This document shows, in pieces, positions 8,461-17,319 of a stretch of 64,000 bases of DNA. Position 1 is the first letter of the stretch. The number at the start of each line of letters is the position of its first letter. This stretch comes from Bog-756 sp963845485 (GTDB lineage Bacteria; Actinomycetota; Acidimicrobiia; Acidimicrobiales; RAAP-2). The stretch lies in the NCBI GenBank assembly GCA_963845485.1, contig CAWJSI010000007.1, positions 1-64,000 of the forward strand. The letters run 5' to 3'. The notes beneath the pieces were generated by a model. The model had not been told where the DNA came from. It worked only from the letters and a program-made list of their open reading frames with translations, and did not search any database. The position numbers and the translations under genes were made by a program.

Positions 8461-9298
8461 CTCGGGCGCCACGCCATTCCACTGTAGGGGCGGTGGGCAC
8501 ACAGGTGTCGTTGGCCGTCACGCGCATTACGACACCGGCATGCCGGAGTATCGCTGCGCCGATCGACCACCTCCTCACAGACCCGGGAAGTCCCGCACTC
8601 GAGCGGGCGGGTGCGCCGCAGCCAGCCGTCCGGCTGACGTGTCGACGATGTCCGGTCGGAGTGTTCAGGGATCCTGGGACGGTCCCGGCGTAGGCGTGTT
8701 GTCGGCGCGCGTCGGGGGTTTCGTCATCGCCGGCCCGGGCGGCGGCGGCCAACGTTCCTGTCGGATCGTGGCCGATGAGGAGGCCAATCGACGCCAGCAG
8801 TCCCGTGTCGCGGTCGCCCACCATCTCCCAGGACCGACCGATCCCGACCAGGAGCGAGATGATGAGGATGTCGCCCAGGTTGGTCAGGGCCGAGTGGTTG
8901 TGGTTGTTCCGGATGAGCAGGATCCCGTAGTAGAGCTCGAGTCCGAGGATGACGAGCAGGGCCACGATCAGAACGAACTGCCGACGTCGGTGCGGCAGCT
9001 TGAGGGGGAGGGAGAGCGTGGTGCGCAGTCCCGCTGCGGTGAACAGGATGCCCACACCGCTCACCACCACGGCGGTGACGGCGACGCCGTTGCCCGGGAC
9101 GAGCCCGAACAGTGAGACCGTGAAGGTGTTGGTGAAGGCAAAGAGCGCCGCCGCCGAGCGGAACTCGCGGATGACCTGGGGATGGTCCTTCACCCGCCCG
9201 CCCCCGGACACGGACATGGCGACGAAGAGCAGCCCGATGAGGGTGGCAGCAGACGTGGCGAGGACGACGAAGAAGTCTCGGTAGTCGCCGGTAATCAT
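8333..9298 (-). CDS. Membrane protein of unknown function, doubtful C-terminus
   Basis: The first 175 residues look like a real polytopic membrane protein: DYRDFFVVLATSAATLIGLLFVAMSV, AAALFAFTNTFTVSLFGLVPG, VLIVALLVILGLELYYGILL and DILIISLLVGIGRSW form four or five helices. Beyond about residue 180 (near 8750) the translation becomes Arg/Gly/Ala-rich noise and runs 128 nt into the SRPBCC gene in another frame. A lost stop or an indel near 8700-8760 is likely, so the true 3' end is probably there. The start is an ATG with TAGGGT exactly 6 nt upstream, a leaderless-type promoter. Confidence 0.6.
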   Translation of the reverse strand: MITGDYRDFFVVLATSAATLIGLLFVAMSVSGGGRVKDHPQVIREFRSAAALFAFTNTFTVSLFGLVPGNGVAVTAVVVSGVGILFTAAGLRTTLSLPLKLPHRRRQFVLIVALLVILGLELYYGILLIRNNHNHSALTNLGDILIISLLVGIGRSWEMVGDRDTGLLASIGLLIGHDPTGTLAAAARAGDDETPDARRQHAYAGTVPGSLNTPTGHRRHVSRTAGCGAPARSSAGLPGSVRRWSIGAAILRHAGVVMRVTANDTCVPTAPTVEWRGARDDLMHGGPDHVRPTDVHLPGLDRALRHLVRHAGGGQDESRGG

Positions 9299-9304
9299 CG
9301 AGCC

Positions 9305-9310
9305 ACCCTA
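9305..9310 (-). promoter_or_regulatory. -10 box TAGGGT of a leaderless-type promoter
   Basis: On the minus strand TAGGGT-GGCTCG-ATG precedes the membrane protein start. The same block, TAGGGT-GGCTC, precedes the CYTH-CHAD gene at 56298. Confidence 0.45.
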
Positions 9311-9395
9311 CCCACGGCTCTCGTCGTCGCTTGGATTGTCCTATCGGGCGAGGAGGGGCCGACCGGTCACGCGCCCGGCGCGTCGATGGCCGGCG

Positions 9396-9965
9396 CTACG
9401 AGGGGAAGGTCCAGCGGGTCGCCCCACCCGGCTCGACGGTGGCGACGGCCGTGGCCCGGGCCACGGTGATCCGGTAGACCGTCCACGGGGGTGATCCGGC
9501 GGACGGGGCGCTGAACTCGGCGGTGAGGGCCTGCCCCGTGTCGTCGACATGAGCGGGCCAGCCGGCATCGTTCCACCGCTTGGCCATAGCGGCCACCGTC
9601 TCGGGTTCGGTTGTCGGGTGGGCTTCGCCCTCCACGATGAGATCGAAGTCGTGGGTGGCCACACTCAGAGTGCACCGTGGGTCCCGGGCCAGGTTTCTCC
9701 CTTTCCGGGTGCCGACCCCGGTCTCGAACCAGAAGGTGCCATCGACCCACAGCGCCCCGACACCGGTGAGATGCGGGCTCCCGTCCCGGTTGACGGTGGC
9801 CAACCAGCAGGTGTGACGGCCCGGGCCGCCGGCTCCTGGAGCCTGGGACACCCCGAGCTCGAGGCGGCTCGTGATGGCTTCCCACTCCAGGAGGGGCAGT
9901 TGGTAGAGGTCGGCGAGGTTGGTGGCGTCCATGGCGGTAGGACGGGCAGGAAGCTCTGAACTCAT
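9396..9965 (-). CDS. Pyridoxamine 5'-phosphate oxidase-like flavoprotein
   Basis: About 189 residues with the split-barrel flavin fold: HTCWLATVNRDGSPHLTGVGALWVDGTFWF is the typical FMN/F420-binding beginning, followed by GRNLARDPRCTLSVATHDFDLIVEG and a C-terminal VYRITVARATAVAT strand pair. These proteins reduce small molecules or bind F420, and F420 use would be usual in actinobacteria. Substrate is not predicted. ATG at 9965 lies 10 nt after the stop of the VOC gene, so the two form an operon; a GTG at 9992 would overlap it. Confidence 0.8.
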   Translation of the reverse strand: MSSELPARPTAMDATNLADLYQLPLLEWEAITSRLELGVSQAPGAGGPGRHTCWLATVNRDGSPHLTGVGALWVDGTFWFETGVGTRKGRNLARDPRCTLSVATHDFDLIVEGEAHPTTEPETVAAMAKRWNDAGWPAHVDDTGQALTAEFSAPSAGSPPWTVYRITVARATAVATVEPGGATRWTFPS

Positions 9966-9975
9966 CGCTGCGTGG

Positions 9976-10437
9976 TCACGTCTCGCCCCCACCGGTTGCC
10001 GGTCCGGACTGCGCTATCGGCTGGCTGATCTCGAGGAGGTGTCCGTCCGGGTCCCGGAAGAAGGCACGGATCTCGTCCTCGTATTCGACGGGCGGGGCGA
10101 GGAAGGTGGCTCCCCGCTCCACGAGGATCTCGTAGGCCCGGTGGCAGTCGGGGACCCGGATGGCGAGTTGGAGACTCACTCGTTCGATGTCGGCCGGGGG
10201 CCGGAACGTCACCCCGGGCCGCTCCGGGGAGGGCGCGCTACCGGTGACCAGAAGGAGGAGGGTCCCGGCGAACCGGAGAGCGACGGCATTCCGGCCGCGG
10301 GGACCGAGCACCGTGGCACCCACCACGTCCCGGTAGTAGGTACGGGACCGCTCGAGGTTGCCCACCACCAGCTGCACGGTGATCTCGACCCCTTCAGAGG
10401 GGAACTCAGGGATAGCTGTCCCTTCGGTTGCTGGCAT
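9976..10437 (-). CDS. VOC (glyoxalase/bleomycin resistance) family protein
   Basis: Protein of 153 residues with the beta-alpha-beta-beta-beta repeat of the vicinal oxygen chelate fold: ITVQLVVGNLERSRTYYRDVVGATVL, then VSLQLAIRVPDCHRAYEILVERGATFL and FFRDPDGHLLEISQP, where His and Glu of the last block are likely metal ligands. Members include glyoxalases, dioxygenases and fosfomycin- or bleomycin-resistance proteins; no specific role can be chosen. First gene of the pair with the PNPOx-like protein. Confidence 0.85.
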   Translation of the reverse strand: MPATEGTAIPEFPSEGVEITVQLVVGNLERSRTYYRDVVGATVLGPRGRNAVALRFAGTLLLLVTGSAPSPERPGVTFRPPADIERVSLQLAIRVPDCHRAYEILVERGATFLAPPVEYEDEIRAFFRDPDGHLLEISQPIAQSGPATGGGET

Positions 10438-10487
10438 TCAAACCATCATGCCCCGATGAGGTCCGACACCGCACCCGGGTCAGATCG

Positions 10488-11642
10488 TCAGTGGTTCAGG
10501 TGGCGCCAGAGCAGTGTGGTGTGCCCATGGGCCAGGGAGACCAGCTCCTGCCGCCGGTTGAACGCGGACGATCCGAGGTTGTCGGCGTAAACCGTGCCGT
10601 TCGAAGCGAAGGTGAAGAAGTCGAGGAAGTAGGACTCGGGGATGCCCGGGACGCTGCTCAACGAGAAGGCCCGGGTGAGGCGGTCGCCGTTCACCCGGAT
10701 GATGAAGGGGCCGTTGCCGGCATAGGCCACGCCGTCCGGCCCCAGTTGGACGATGGCCGTGTTGCCCCCACTACGCCGGGCCGCCCCGAGGTAGGTGGCG
10801 GTGCCGTCGGGGGTGATCCGGTACACCGACCAGCCGAGGGCGATCGATGAGGCGTAGATGACGCCTTCAGCGTCGACGGCGATCTGGCCCAGCGAGGTGA
10901 GCGGCGTCAGACCGGTGCTGCGGTAGATGTTGTCGCCCGGCTGCACCAGGGCGGTGACCGGTTGGAGCTGGCCGTTCGGGTCCAGCCGGAGGATCTGGGG
11001 CGACGTGGCGAGGTACACCGTGCCGGTGGGGCTGATCGCTACCGAACTGATCGGACCGAGAGCGGCAGTCAGGGCTGTCGTGCCCCCGGTCACGAGGCCG
11101 CCGGAGTCGCCATCGCCGGCGACGGTCTCGATGATGCCCCGGGTATCGACCATACGGACCCGGTTCCCGTCGGCCAGATAGAGATCACCGTTGGGGGCGA
11201 ACGCCATGTCGGTGACCCCGGTGAGGGCTGCCGCCGTTGCCGGACCTCCGTCCCCGGAGAATCCGGCCGTTCCGTTCCCGGCCACCAGGCGGAACCGACC
11301 GTTGTCCAGCCGGACCAGTATCTGGTGCCGGGCCGGGTCGACGATGAAGAGCGACCCCGAGGGGCTGACAGCGAGGGGTCCGGCCTGTTCGAGGGATCGG
11401 TACCCGCCCGTCGGTAGGCCGATCGACTGAGGTGGGGTCGCCCGATGTGGTCGGACCCGGACCGTGTTCGGGGCTGGGGATCCGATCACCACGGCGATTC
11501 CCACGACAGCGACCGTGCTGACGACCAGCAGGATGACAATGGCGAGCAGCCAGTGGCGACGCCTCCGACGACCGGCCTCGGGGAGGAGCAGCTCCGGCTC
11601 CGGGCGTTCGGGCACCTCCGTCGGCGCATCGACGACGGCCAT
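10488..11642 (-). CDS. Membrane-anchored NHL-repeat beta-propeller protein
   Basis: Protein of 384 residues. A basic cytoplasmic tip (GRRRRRHW) precedes one transmembrane helix (about residues 32-53), then an extracellular propeller of NHL-type blades: DPARHQILVRLDNGRFRLVAG, GFSGDGGPATAAALTGVTDMAFAPNGDLYLAD, and further blades ending ASNGTVYADNLG. The GDGG-PA-A signature is characteristic of NHL proteins with extracytoplasmic roles. Catalytic residues are not visible, so a binding or scaffolding role is most likely. It is monocistronic and divergent from the methyltransferase at 11805. Confidence 0.8.
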   Translation of the reverse strand: MAVVDAPTEVPERPEPELLLPEAGRRRRRHWLLAIVILLVVSTVAVVGIAVVIGSPAPNTVRVRPHRATPPQSIGLPTGGYRSLEQAGPLAVSPSGSLFIVDPARHQILVRLDNGRFRLVAGNGTAGFSGDGGPATAAALTGVTDMAFAPNGDLYLADGNRVRMVDTRGIIETVAGDGDSGGLVTGGTTALTAALGPISSVAISPTGTVYLATSPQILRLDPNGQLQPVTALVQPGDNIYRSTGLTPLTSLGQIAVDAEGVIYASSIALGWSVYRITPDGTATYLGAARRSGGNTAIVQLGPDGVAYAGNGPFIIRVNGDRLTRAFSLSSVPGIPESYFLDFFTFASNGTVYADNLGSSAFNRRQELVSLAHGHTTLLWRHLNH

Positions 11643-11804
11643 CAGACCTCCGGCGGATCGCCAGTCATGGGCTCACTATGTCCAGCACCATCGGAGCTGT
11701 CAATCGTCCCGAGACGGGGCGTCGGTAGCCGGTCGAAGCGCACGGGGTGGGGTCCGGAGCACCGCCGTGGGCGCGGCTCCCGTGGCGTTAGGCACAATGT
11801 GGTC

Positions 11805-12443
11805 ATGAGCGGTCTGCGCGACTACGAGCAGTGGCACCACGCCTACGACGATCCCGAGTCGGGCCTGTCGTGGCGGCTGCAGACGGTGCGGGGCTACATC
11901 GGTGACTGTTTCGATCAACACCCGGGTCCCGTCCGCGTGGTGAGCTCGTGCGCCGGTGACGGCAGGGACCTGATCGGCGTGCTCTCGCTGCGTGACGACG
12001 CCGAGCGGGTCACGGCCACATTGATCGAGCTCCACCCGGGCATCGCCCAGCGGGCGCGGGATGCGGCTGGCGCCGCGGGACTGGAGCATCTCACCGTGCG
12101 GACGGTCGACGCCGGGGCATCGGACTCCTACGAGGGCGCGGTGCCGGCAGACCTGGTGCTGCTGGTGGGCATCTTCGGCAACATCAGCGACTCCGACATC
12201 GAGCGGACCGTGGCCACGGCCCCCCAGTTCTGCGCGGAGGGCGCCACGCTCCTCTGGTCGCTGGCCGTCGAGCGGGAGGAGCGCAACGATGCCGTGCGGG
12301 GGTGGTTCGCCGAGGCCGGTTTCGTGGAGCTCGACTACGTGCACCTGACGGCGGGCAGCATGCCGGCAGTCGGGGTCGTGCGGTACGCCGGCGAGCCTCA
12401 GCCCCTCGTGCCCGGTCGTCGTCTCTTTACCTTCATCCGCTGA
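11805..12443 (+). CDS. Class I SAM-dependent methyltransferase
   Basis: Protein of 212 residues starting MSGLRDYEQWHHAYDDP. The SAM loop is VRVVSSCAGDGRDLIGVL, the acidic ribose-binding residue is in ATLIELHP, and VPADLVLLVGIFGNIS corresponds to motif IV. C-terminal strands VELDYVHLTAGSMPAVGVVRY and RLFTFIR match class I methyltransferases. The substrate is unknown. I chose the ATG at 11805 because the long upstream extension is low-complexity. CACAAT sits 6 nt before the ATG, so it may be leaderless. Confidence 0.8.
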   Translation: MSGLRDYEQWHHAYDDPESGLSWRLQTVRGYIGDCFDQHPGPVRVVSSCAGDGRDLIGVLSLRDDAERVTATLIELHPGIAQRARDAAGAAGLEHLTVRTVDAGASDSYEGAVPADLVLLVGIFGNISDSDIERTVATAPQFCAEGATLLWSLAVEREERNDAVRGWFAEAGFVELDYVHLTAGSMPAVGVVRYAGEPQPLVPGRRLFTFIR

Positions 12444-12568
12444 CCTCGGGCCGGTACCGAGCCTGGATAGCGGTGCGCGGGTCCGGGTTCGAAGCGCCTC
12501 CGAGCGGTAGGGTTCGGCTGCTGTGGCCAGCGCCGCCACAGCTACGGCGATGAAGGGGGACCTATCCG

Positions 12569-13357
12569 ATGAACGTCACCACCACGACCCTGTGCGGTCT
12601 CTCGGGCGGCACGTTCAGCTGCTCGGGCGGTTCGGGCATCGCCAGTTCGGGCGTGAACGTCGGCACCGGGGCCTTCGGGCTGGGTGTCCTGCTCGAGGCG
12701 CTCCTCGAGGTGCTCGGCGTCCTCATCTTCGTGGCCGTGGTCGGGGTGTTCATCATCATCGTGGTGTCCAACCGGGCTGACCCCGATCCGAGCGGCCGGC
12801 GCCCCCAGTCCGTCTACTACTTCGCCGTCTCGTTCATCACCCTGGCCACCTCCATCGTCGGCTCCATCGTGGTGGTCGTTGGCCTCGTCCAACTGATGGG
12901 CCACCACTCCGACTCCATCACCAACGCCGTGGCCCGGACCTTGGTCGTCGGCGGCCTGATCGCCGTGGTCAGCCTGTTCCTGCTCATCACCCACCTCCGC
13001 CGGGGCCTGGCTATCGCCCGGGCCGAGGAGTCGCCGTCGAGTCCGTCCCGGCGGGTGGGCCAGAGCTATGTGTCCGCCGTGGCCTTCGTCTCCATGCTGA
13101 CCCTGCTGGTGGCCGGGATCGTCATCGCCTATCTGGTCATCGCCCTCATCGGCCCGGGTGTGTTCGGTTCCTTCGGCGGCCAGACCGCGTCACTGCGCTA
13201 CCTGATTGTCGCCGCCTACCTCGCCCTGGTGGCCCTGGCCGTCCTCCAGACCCACCGCAACCTGCTCCAGCCCACCCTGCGCCTGTTCCCGAAGGGCCGT
13301 CATGCCAGCAGCCCCGAGGGCCCGGCATCGGCTGATCCCCCGGCCCCTCCTGCTTAG
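12569..13357 (+). CDS. Polytopic membrane protein of unknown function
   Basis: Protein of 262 residues with an unusual Gly/Ser/Cys-rich N-terminus and about five membrane helices: FGLGVLLEALLEVLGVLIFVAVVGVFIIIVV, SVYYFAVSFITLATSIVGSIVVVVGLV, TLVVGGLIAVVSLFLLITHL, AVAFVSMLTLLVAGIVIAYLVIALI and YLIVAAYLALVALAVL. The tail is Pro/Ala/Ser-rich. It resembles DUF5671-like actinobacterial membrane proteins in layout, but I cannot confirm the family. GAAGGGGGA upstream of the ATG gives a reasonable ribosome site. Convergent with the large propeller gene. Confidence 0.75.
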   Translation: MNVTTTTLCGLSGGTFSCSGGSGIASSGVNVGTGAFGLGVLLEALLEVLGVLIFVAVVGVFIIIVVSNRADPDPSGRRPQSVYYFAVSFITLATSIVGSIVVVVGLVQLMGHHSDSITNAVARTLVVGGLIAVVSLFLLITHLRRGLAIARAEESPSSPSRRVGQSYVSAVAFVSMLTLLVAGIVIAYLVIALIGPGVFGSFGGQTASLRYLIVAAYLALVALAVLQTHRNLLQPTLRLFPKGRHASSPEGPASADPPAPPA

Positions 13358-13432
13358 CGCCACCCGGCTATCGACAGGCGGCAGCGCGCGATCGTCAGGG
13401 ACGGTGTGAGACGAGCCCTCATCGGGCCGCAC

Positions 13433-16400
13433 TCAGTAGGCCGGTCTTCCCGGGGTGCCGAACACATAGAGGTTGCCGTCGAGACTGGTCACGAAGATGT
13501 CCCCGTTGTTGACCACGGGTGCGGTGGCGAGGGCCGTCCCGTTCCCGTAGTTCTTCCACGTCGTCTCCTGGCCACCGATGCGGTTGCCCACCGCCTGTCC
13601 GTTCTGGAGCGTGGCGATGACGATGCGCGGTGAGCCGGCCAGGCCGAGGATGGGTGACCCGGCCGCGTAGGTGTTGAGGACCTGGCCCGTGGTCGCACTC
13701 AGGTAGTAGAGGGTGCCGTCCTCGGAGCCCACCGCCACCTTGGCCGATGAGACGAGGATGGTGTTGGAGGTGATCGGGCCCTGGGTCTGGTAGGTCCAGA
13801 CCACGGCCCCGGTGGCACCGTTCAGGGCGTACTCGGCATGGTCCATCGAGCCGACATAGACCTTGCCGGCGGCGACCATCGGCGCGGCGATGACCGCCGC
13901 TCCCGTGAGGGTCGACCAGACGACGGCTCCGCTGGCTGTGGCCAGGGCGGTGACGTGGCCGCTTCGGTCGCCCACCACCACGGTCGCATGGACCGGGTCC
14001 ACGGCGGGCGAGGAATGGATGGCGGCGGACAGCTTCTTCGACCACTCGACCGAACCGGTGGTCTCGTTCAGGGCGTAGAGCGTCCCGTCGTCCGTGCCCA
14101 CATAGACGGTGCCCCCCGATACCGCCGGCGAGCTCTCCACCGCCGATGACGTGGGTGTGGACCAGATGTTCGCCCCGGTCTGCTCGTTGACCGCCTTGAC
14201 CGTGTTGCCTTTGGTGCCGAAGAACACGGCACCGCCGTCCACGGCGGGCGACGAGTCGATGCCCGCCGGGTAGGACCGCTGCCAGACCGGGGCACCGGAG
14301 TGCACGTTGACGCTGTAAAGCGAGCCGTCGTCGTCACCGAAGAAGGCCATGCCGGAGTCGACTGCCGGACTGGTGTTGATGGGGGCGTCGGCTGGGAAGT
14401 TGTAGAGGAGGTCGAAGAAGTAGCGGCCGTCGACGGCGACGTTGGTGACGATGTCGTTGTCGTTTGTCTCGGTACCGGTTCGAGACGCCGTGTCGCCGAA
14501 CTGGCTCCAGTTGTTGGAGACGATCACCGGGGTGCTTCCGGTGTTGCCGGAGGTCAGTCCCTGTGCCGTCAGCCCCGTGGGTCCGAAGTCGGCGGTGGTG
14601 GGGATGGTCACCACCGTTGCCGGGATCGTTCCCTGGGCGGTGGCCACCACGTTGGCCAGCGGGGTCACCGGTGAGGTGACGAGATCGACCGTCACGTGCT
14701 CACCGGGCTGGTAGCCGCCCCCGGTCACCGTGAGCGCCCCTCCCGGGGCCGCCCGGGGGGCGCTCGACTGGAGGGTCGGGGCCGTGGTGCTCGCAAGCAC
14801 GGTGAACGTCGAGTGCGCCGCCGTGGGCGTGGTGCCGTCCGATTCGATGTCGGCGATGCCGTTGGCGTCGACCGCCGAGGACCACACCTCGAAGATGGTG
14901 CCCCGAGCGGGAATGGGCACGGTGAGGGACCACGCCGTCGACGTCGCCCCCGGAGTGGCCAAGGTGGCCGGGTTGTTGAAGGGACCCGCCTCCCAGGTGT
15001 TGTTGACGGCACTCCACCAGGTGCCGGCCTGGCCGTCCTCTTGCACCAGGACCTGGACCCCGCTCACCCCGGCCGGGGCGCTGGCCGTTCCCGAGATGGT
15101 CAGTTGGCCGGGATTGACGATGGACGAGTTGGGCACAGGTGACGTCACCGCCGTCGCTGGCGATCCACTGGTGGCGCCCCCCAGGGCGAAGTCGTAGAGG
15201 AAGCCGTCCGCCGAGGTGAACAGGACGTTCTGGTCGACCACAGCCGGCGACGACCCGATGTAGCTGCCCGTCTGGTAGCTGTACAGGAGCGCCCCGGTGT
15301 CGAGCGAGAGGACCTGGAACTGTCCGTAGAGATTGGTGGTGAGCACCACCCGCTGTCCGGGAGGCCCTTCGACGGCCACGGCCCCGAGGTTCTCGTCACC
15401 CGCCGGTAGGACGTAGTGCCAGTTGAGGGCCCCGGTGGTGGCGTTGAGGTCGAAGGTCCCCTCGCTGGTGCCGATGACCAACTGGTCGCCGGCGAGTGCC
15501 GGTGTCGACCGGGAGCCGTTGGCCACCTCGTGGGGCTCGAACACGTAGTTCCAGATCGGGGCTCCGGTGGTGAGGTCGACCGCGTAGGTGATGCCGTCCT
15601 TGCCGTTGGTGTAGGCGACGCCGTCGGCGAAGCCGTTGACCCCCGGCGCGCTGACGGCGATGCCGGCACCGACGTCGCTGTCGTTGTTGACCGGGTCGGT
15701 CCGGAAGCGCCACACCAAAGCACCGGTGTTGGCATCCAGGGCGTACATGGCCCCATCAGGGTCCGACGTGCCGAACAGGACCAGAGGTTCGCCGTTGGGG
15801 AAGGCGCTCGTCGGGGCGTCGACGGCGTAGGAGATGAAGTCCCACACGCCACCGCCGAGCGGGTAGGGCGCGTTCTGCCACACGGCGGAGCAGTCGGCCG
15901 TGCGGAAGGCGTAGACGGGACCGTTGTTGGCCAGATCGACCGACCCCATGAAGATGGTCCGCTGGCCACCGGGAGGGGTGGCCACCACCGGGCTGGCCTC
16001 GCCGAGGGCGTAGAGCGGGGTGGTTGCGCACTGCTGGGCGCCGGTAGCGGCGTCGAGTTTGATGAGTTTAGGGCTGTAGGTGCCCACCACCCAGATGGAG
16101 GATCCGTCGACTACCGGGGTGGAGCGGATGGCCGAGCCGATGTTGACCGACCAGATGGTCTGGCCGGTCAGTTCGCTGTATGCCGTGAACCACCCGCCCT
16201 CGGTTCCCGCGTAGACGACGGTCTCCCCGAGGGCCTGGTCGTAGGCGACCACGGGCGAGCTGAGTGACTGGGAGCCCATGTTGGCCATCCAGCGGACGCC
16301 CAGCTGACCGGCGTTGGCCGTGGTGATGGAGGTGTCCCCACTCAGTCCGGTGAGCCTCGGGTTGCCGTGGGCTTCGGGCCACTGGTTGGTGGGAGGGCTC

Positions 16401-16528
16401 GCCGGCGGGGGCGCAGTGGCGGCACCCGCTTCGGGGAGCGACCCTGTGCCGATGACGCCGGTGAGGAGCATGAGTCCACAGGCGATGCCGACCACCGACG
16501 AGACCGCCTTCGAGTAACTACGTGACAT
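13433..16528 (-). CDS. Secreted PQQ-like double beta-propeller protein with Ig/IPT-type linkers
   Basis: About 1031 residues. A signal peptide (AVSSVVGIACGLMLLTGVIG, cut after AGAATA) is followed by a first propeller of PQQ-type blades (residues about 45-480, for example GSAIRSTPVVDGSSIWV), an Ig-like domain (about 480-600), an IPT-like domain opening ARAAPGGALTVTGGGYQPGE, and a second propeller (about 690-1031, with PAVDGGAVFFGTKGNTVKAVN and SPAVSGGTVYVGTDDGTLYAL). Quinone-dehydrogenase active-site residues are not evident, so a binding or structural surface role is more likely. ATG at 16528 is chosen over GTG 16534 because AAGGGG is correctly spaced only for it. The ribosome site lies inside a hairpin. 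Confidence 0.85.
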   Translation of the reverse strand: MSRSYSKAVSSVVGIACGLMLLTGVIGTGSLPEAGAATAPPPASPPTNQWPEAHGNPRLTGLSGDTSITTANAGQLGVRWMANMGSQSLSSPVVAYDQALGETVVYAGTEGGWFTAYSELTGQTIWSVNIGSAIRSTPVVDGSSIWVVGTYSPKLIKLDAATGAQQCATTPLYALGEASPVVATPPGGQRTIFMGSVDLANNGPVYAFRTADCSAVWQNAPYPLGGGVWDFISYAVDAPTSAFPNGEPLVLFGTSDPDGAMYALDANTGALVWRFRTDPVNNDSDVGAGIAVSAPGVNGFADGVAYTNGKDGITYAVDLTTGAPIWNYVFEPHEVANGSRSTPALAGDQLVIGTSEGTFDLNATTGALNWHYVLPAGDENLGAVAVEGPPGQRVVLTTNLYGQFQVLSLDTGALLYSYQTGSYIGSSPAVVDQNVLFTSADGFLYDFALGGATSGSPATAVTSPVPNSSIVNPGQLTISGTASAPAGVSGVQVLVQEDGQAGTWWSAVNNTWEAGPFNNPATLATPGATSTAWSLTVPIPARGTIFEVWSSAVDANGIADIESDGTTPTAAHSTFTVLASTTAPTLQSSAPRAAPGGALTVTGGGYQPGEHVTVDLVTSPVTPLANVVATAQGTIPATVVTIPTTADFGPTGLTAQGLTSGNTGSTPVIVSNNWSQFGDTASRTGTETNDNDIVTNVAVDGRYFFDLLYNFPADAPINTSPAVDSGMAFFGDDDGSLYSVNVHSGAPVWQRSYPAGIDSSPAVDGGAVFFGTKGNTVKAVNEQTGANIWSTPTSSAVESSPAVSGGTVYVGTDDGTLYALNETTGSVEWSKKLSAAIHSSPAVDPVHATVVVGDRSGHVTALATASGAVVWSTLTGAAVIAAPMVAAGKVYVGSMDHAEYALNGATGAVVWTYQTQGPITSNTILVSSAKVAVGSEDGTLYYLSATTGQVLNTYAAGSPILGLAGSPRIVIATLQNGQAVGNRIGGQETTWKNYGNGTALATAPVVNNGDIFVTSLDGNLYVFGTPGRPAY

Positions 16529-16561
16529 CAGCACCCCTTGCCCGTCCCGATCGGGTGCTGA
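16528..16561 (-). promoter_or_regulatory. Hairpin covering the ribosome site of the propeller gene
   Basis: Nine-base perfect arms TCAGCACCC and GGGTGCTGA enclose a 16-nt loop. On the mRNA the 3' arm contains the GGG of the Shine-Dalgarno sequence and ends on the A of the AUG, so folding should block initiation. Whether it is opened by a partner or serves as a protein operator cannot be told. Confidence 0.5.
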
Positions 16562-16990
16562 GACCGCGGCCCCGAGGAGGGGTCGAGAGCTGCGCCTGGT
16601 CAGTACTGAACCTTCCGCAGAATCTGGAGGCTCTGCGTCTTAGCCCCTGTTACCTATGGCCATGGTAGGAAGCACTCTCCGTGCGGTCAACCCTACTTAC
16701 AGTGAATATTTCACCCATACTCAGGTACTCTCCTGTAGTGCCACCGTCACTGACGACGACGCAGAACTGACCTCCCGTGGCGCCGGGCCAGTGAGGTGTT
16801 CAGCGGACGCACTCGGGTGACCACCCCCGAAGGCACCAGTGGGAGCGACCGGTCACGGCGGGCCAGGCGTGCATGCATAACCAACCGGTCGTCCGCGTCT
16901 GATGTCGACCCGGACTGGCCCTCCGACGCCGCGACCGATGGTTGGGTAGGGCATTCCGCTCGCCCTTTGTGGTCTCGGTATCACCGGACC

Positions 16991-17019
16991 GGCCCACCGA
17001 CTTGGCCGGCCGGTGGGCC
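16991..17019. repeat. GC-rich hairpin in the intergenic region
   Basis: GGCCCACCG pairs with CGGTGGGCC across an 11-nt loop. There is no T-run. It could be a leader structure or a terminator for a short transcript. Confidence 0.4.
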
Positions 17020-17084
17020 AGCCTCACCGAATGAGAACGACGGGTGCCCGCTGTCCCGAGCTACCGAATGGGGGTTCTGTCGAT

Positions 17085-17132
17085 GACTACGCTGAGTAGT
17101 CAAATGTGCACTGATAGTGAACACTTGACTAC
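17085..17132. promoter_or_regulatory. Large palindrome upstream of the sulfatase-like gene (candidate operator)
   Basis: Arms of 17 bp, matching at 15 positions, are centred on 17114 and span 17096-17132. The core is CACT-GAT-AGTG. The outer hexamer GTAGTC also pairs with a third copy, GACTAC, at 17085-17090, giving three alternating half-sites. The core motif recurs twice upstream of cysD. It lies about 190 bp before the ATG at 17320. Confidence 0.55.
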
Positions 17133-17319
17133 GATGCCTAGCGGGGCAGGGTGTGCAGCGGTCGGACGTGGCCGTGGGTGCTCCTGCAGAGCAGAAGGCA
17201 GGCACCATGGGACCGAATCGACGGGCAGCGCGCGTTCCCACCGAGGGGTCGTGGCCGGCGCGGACGGCGGTTGCTGTCGTCGCGCCCGAACTGGCACCGG
17301 TGACGCCAGGGGGGTGGGC

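Larger units (their letters stand above)
16529..17319. other. Long divergent intergenic region
   Basis: About 790 bp between the divergent propeller and sulfatase-like genes contain no convincing gene. The minus-strand leader holds an inverted repeat CGCAGA/TCTGCG (16616-16637) overlapping a competing stem. A 13-bp palindrome GTGAATATTTCAC lies near 16692-16704, a GC-rich 9-bp-stem hairpin at 16991-17019, and a large palindrome at 17096-17132. The stretch 16680-16740 is clearly poorer in GC than its surroundings. I read the region as two promoters with operators and long leaders. Confidence 0.6.

Noticed and set aside
12470..12530. T-loop-like GGTTCGAA suggesting a tRNA
   Set aside because: No complementary T stem, acceptor stem or anticodon arm can be built around it.
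16600..16660. Resemblance of GACGCAGAGCCTCC to the c-di-GMP-I riboswitch core
   Set aside because: The upstream GCAAACC-type half and the second stem with its receptor are not found. The similarity is one short block, so I keep only a structured-leader call.
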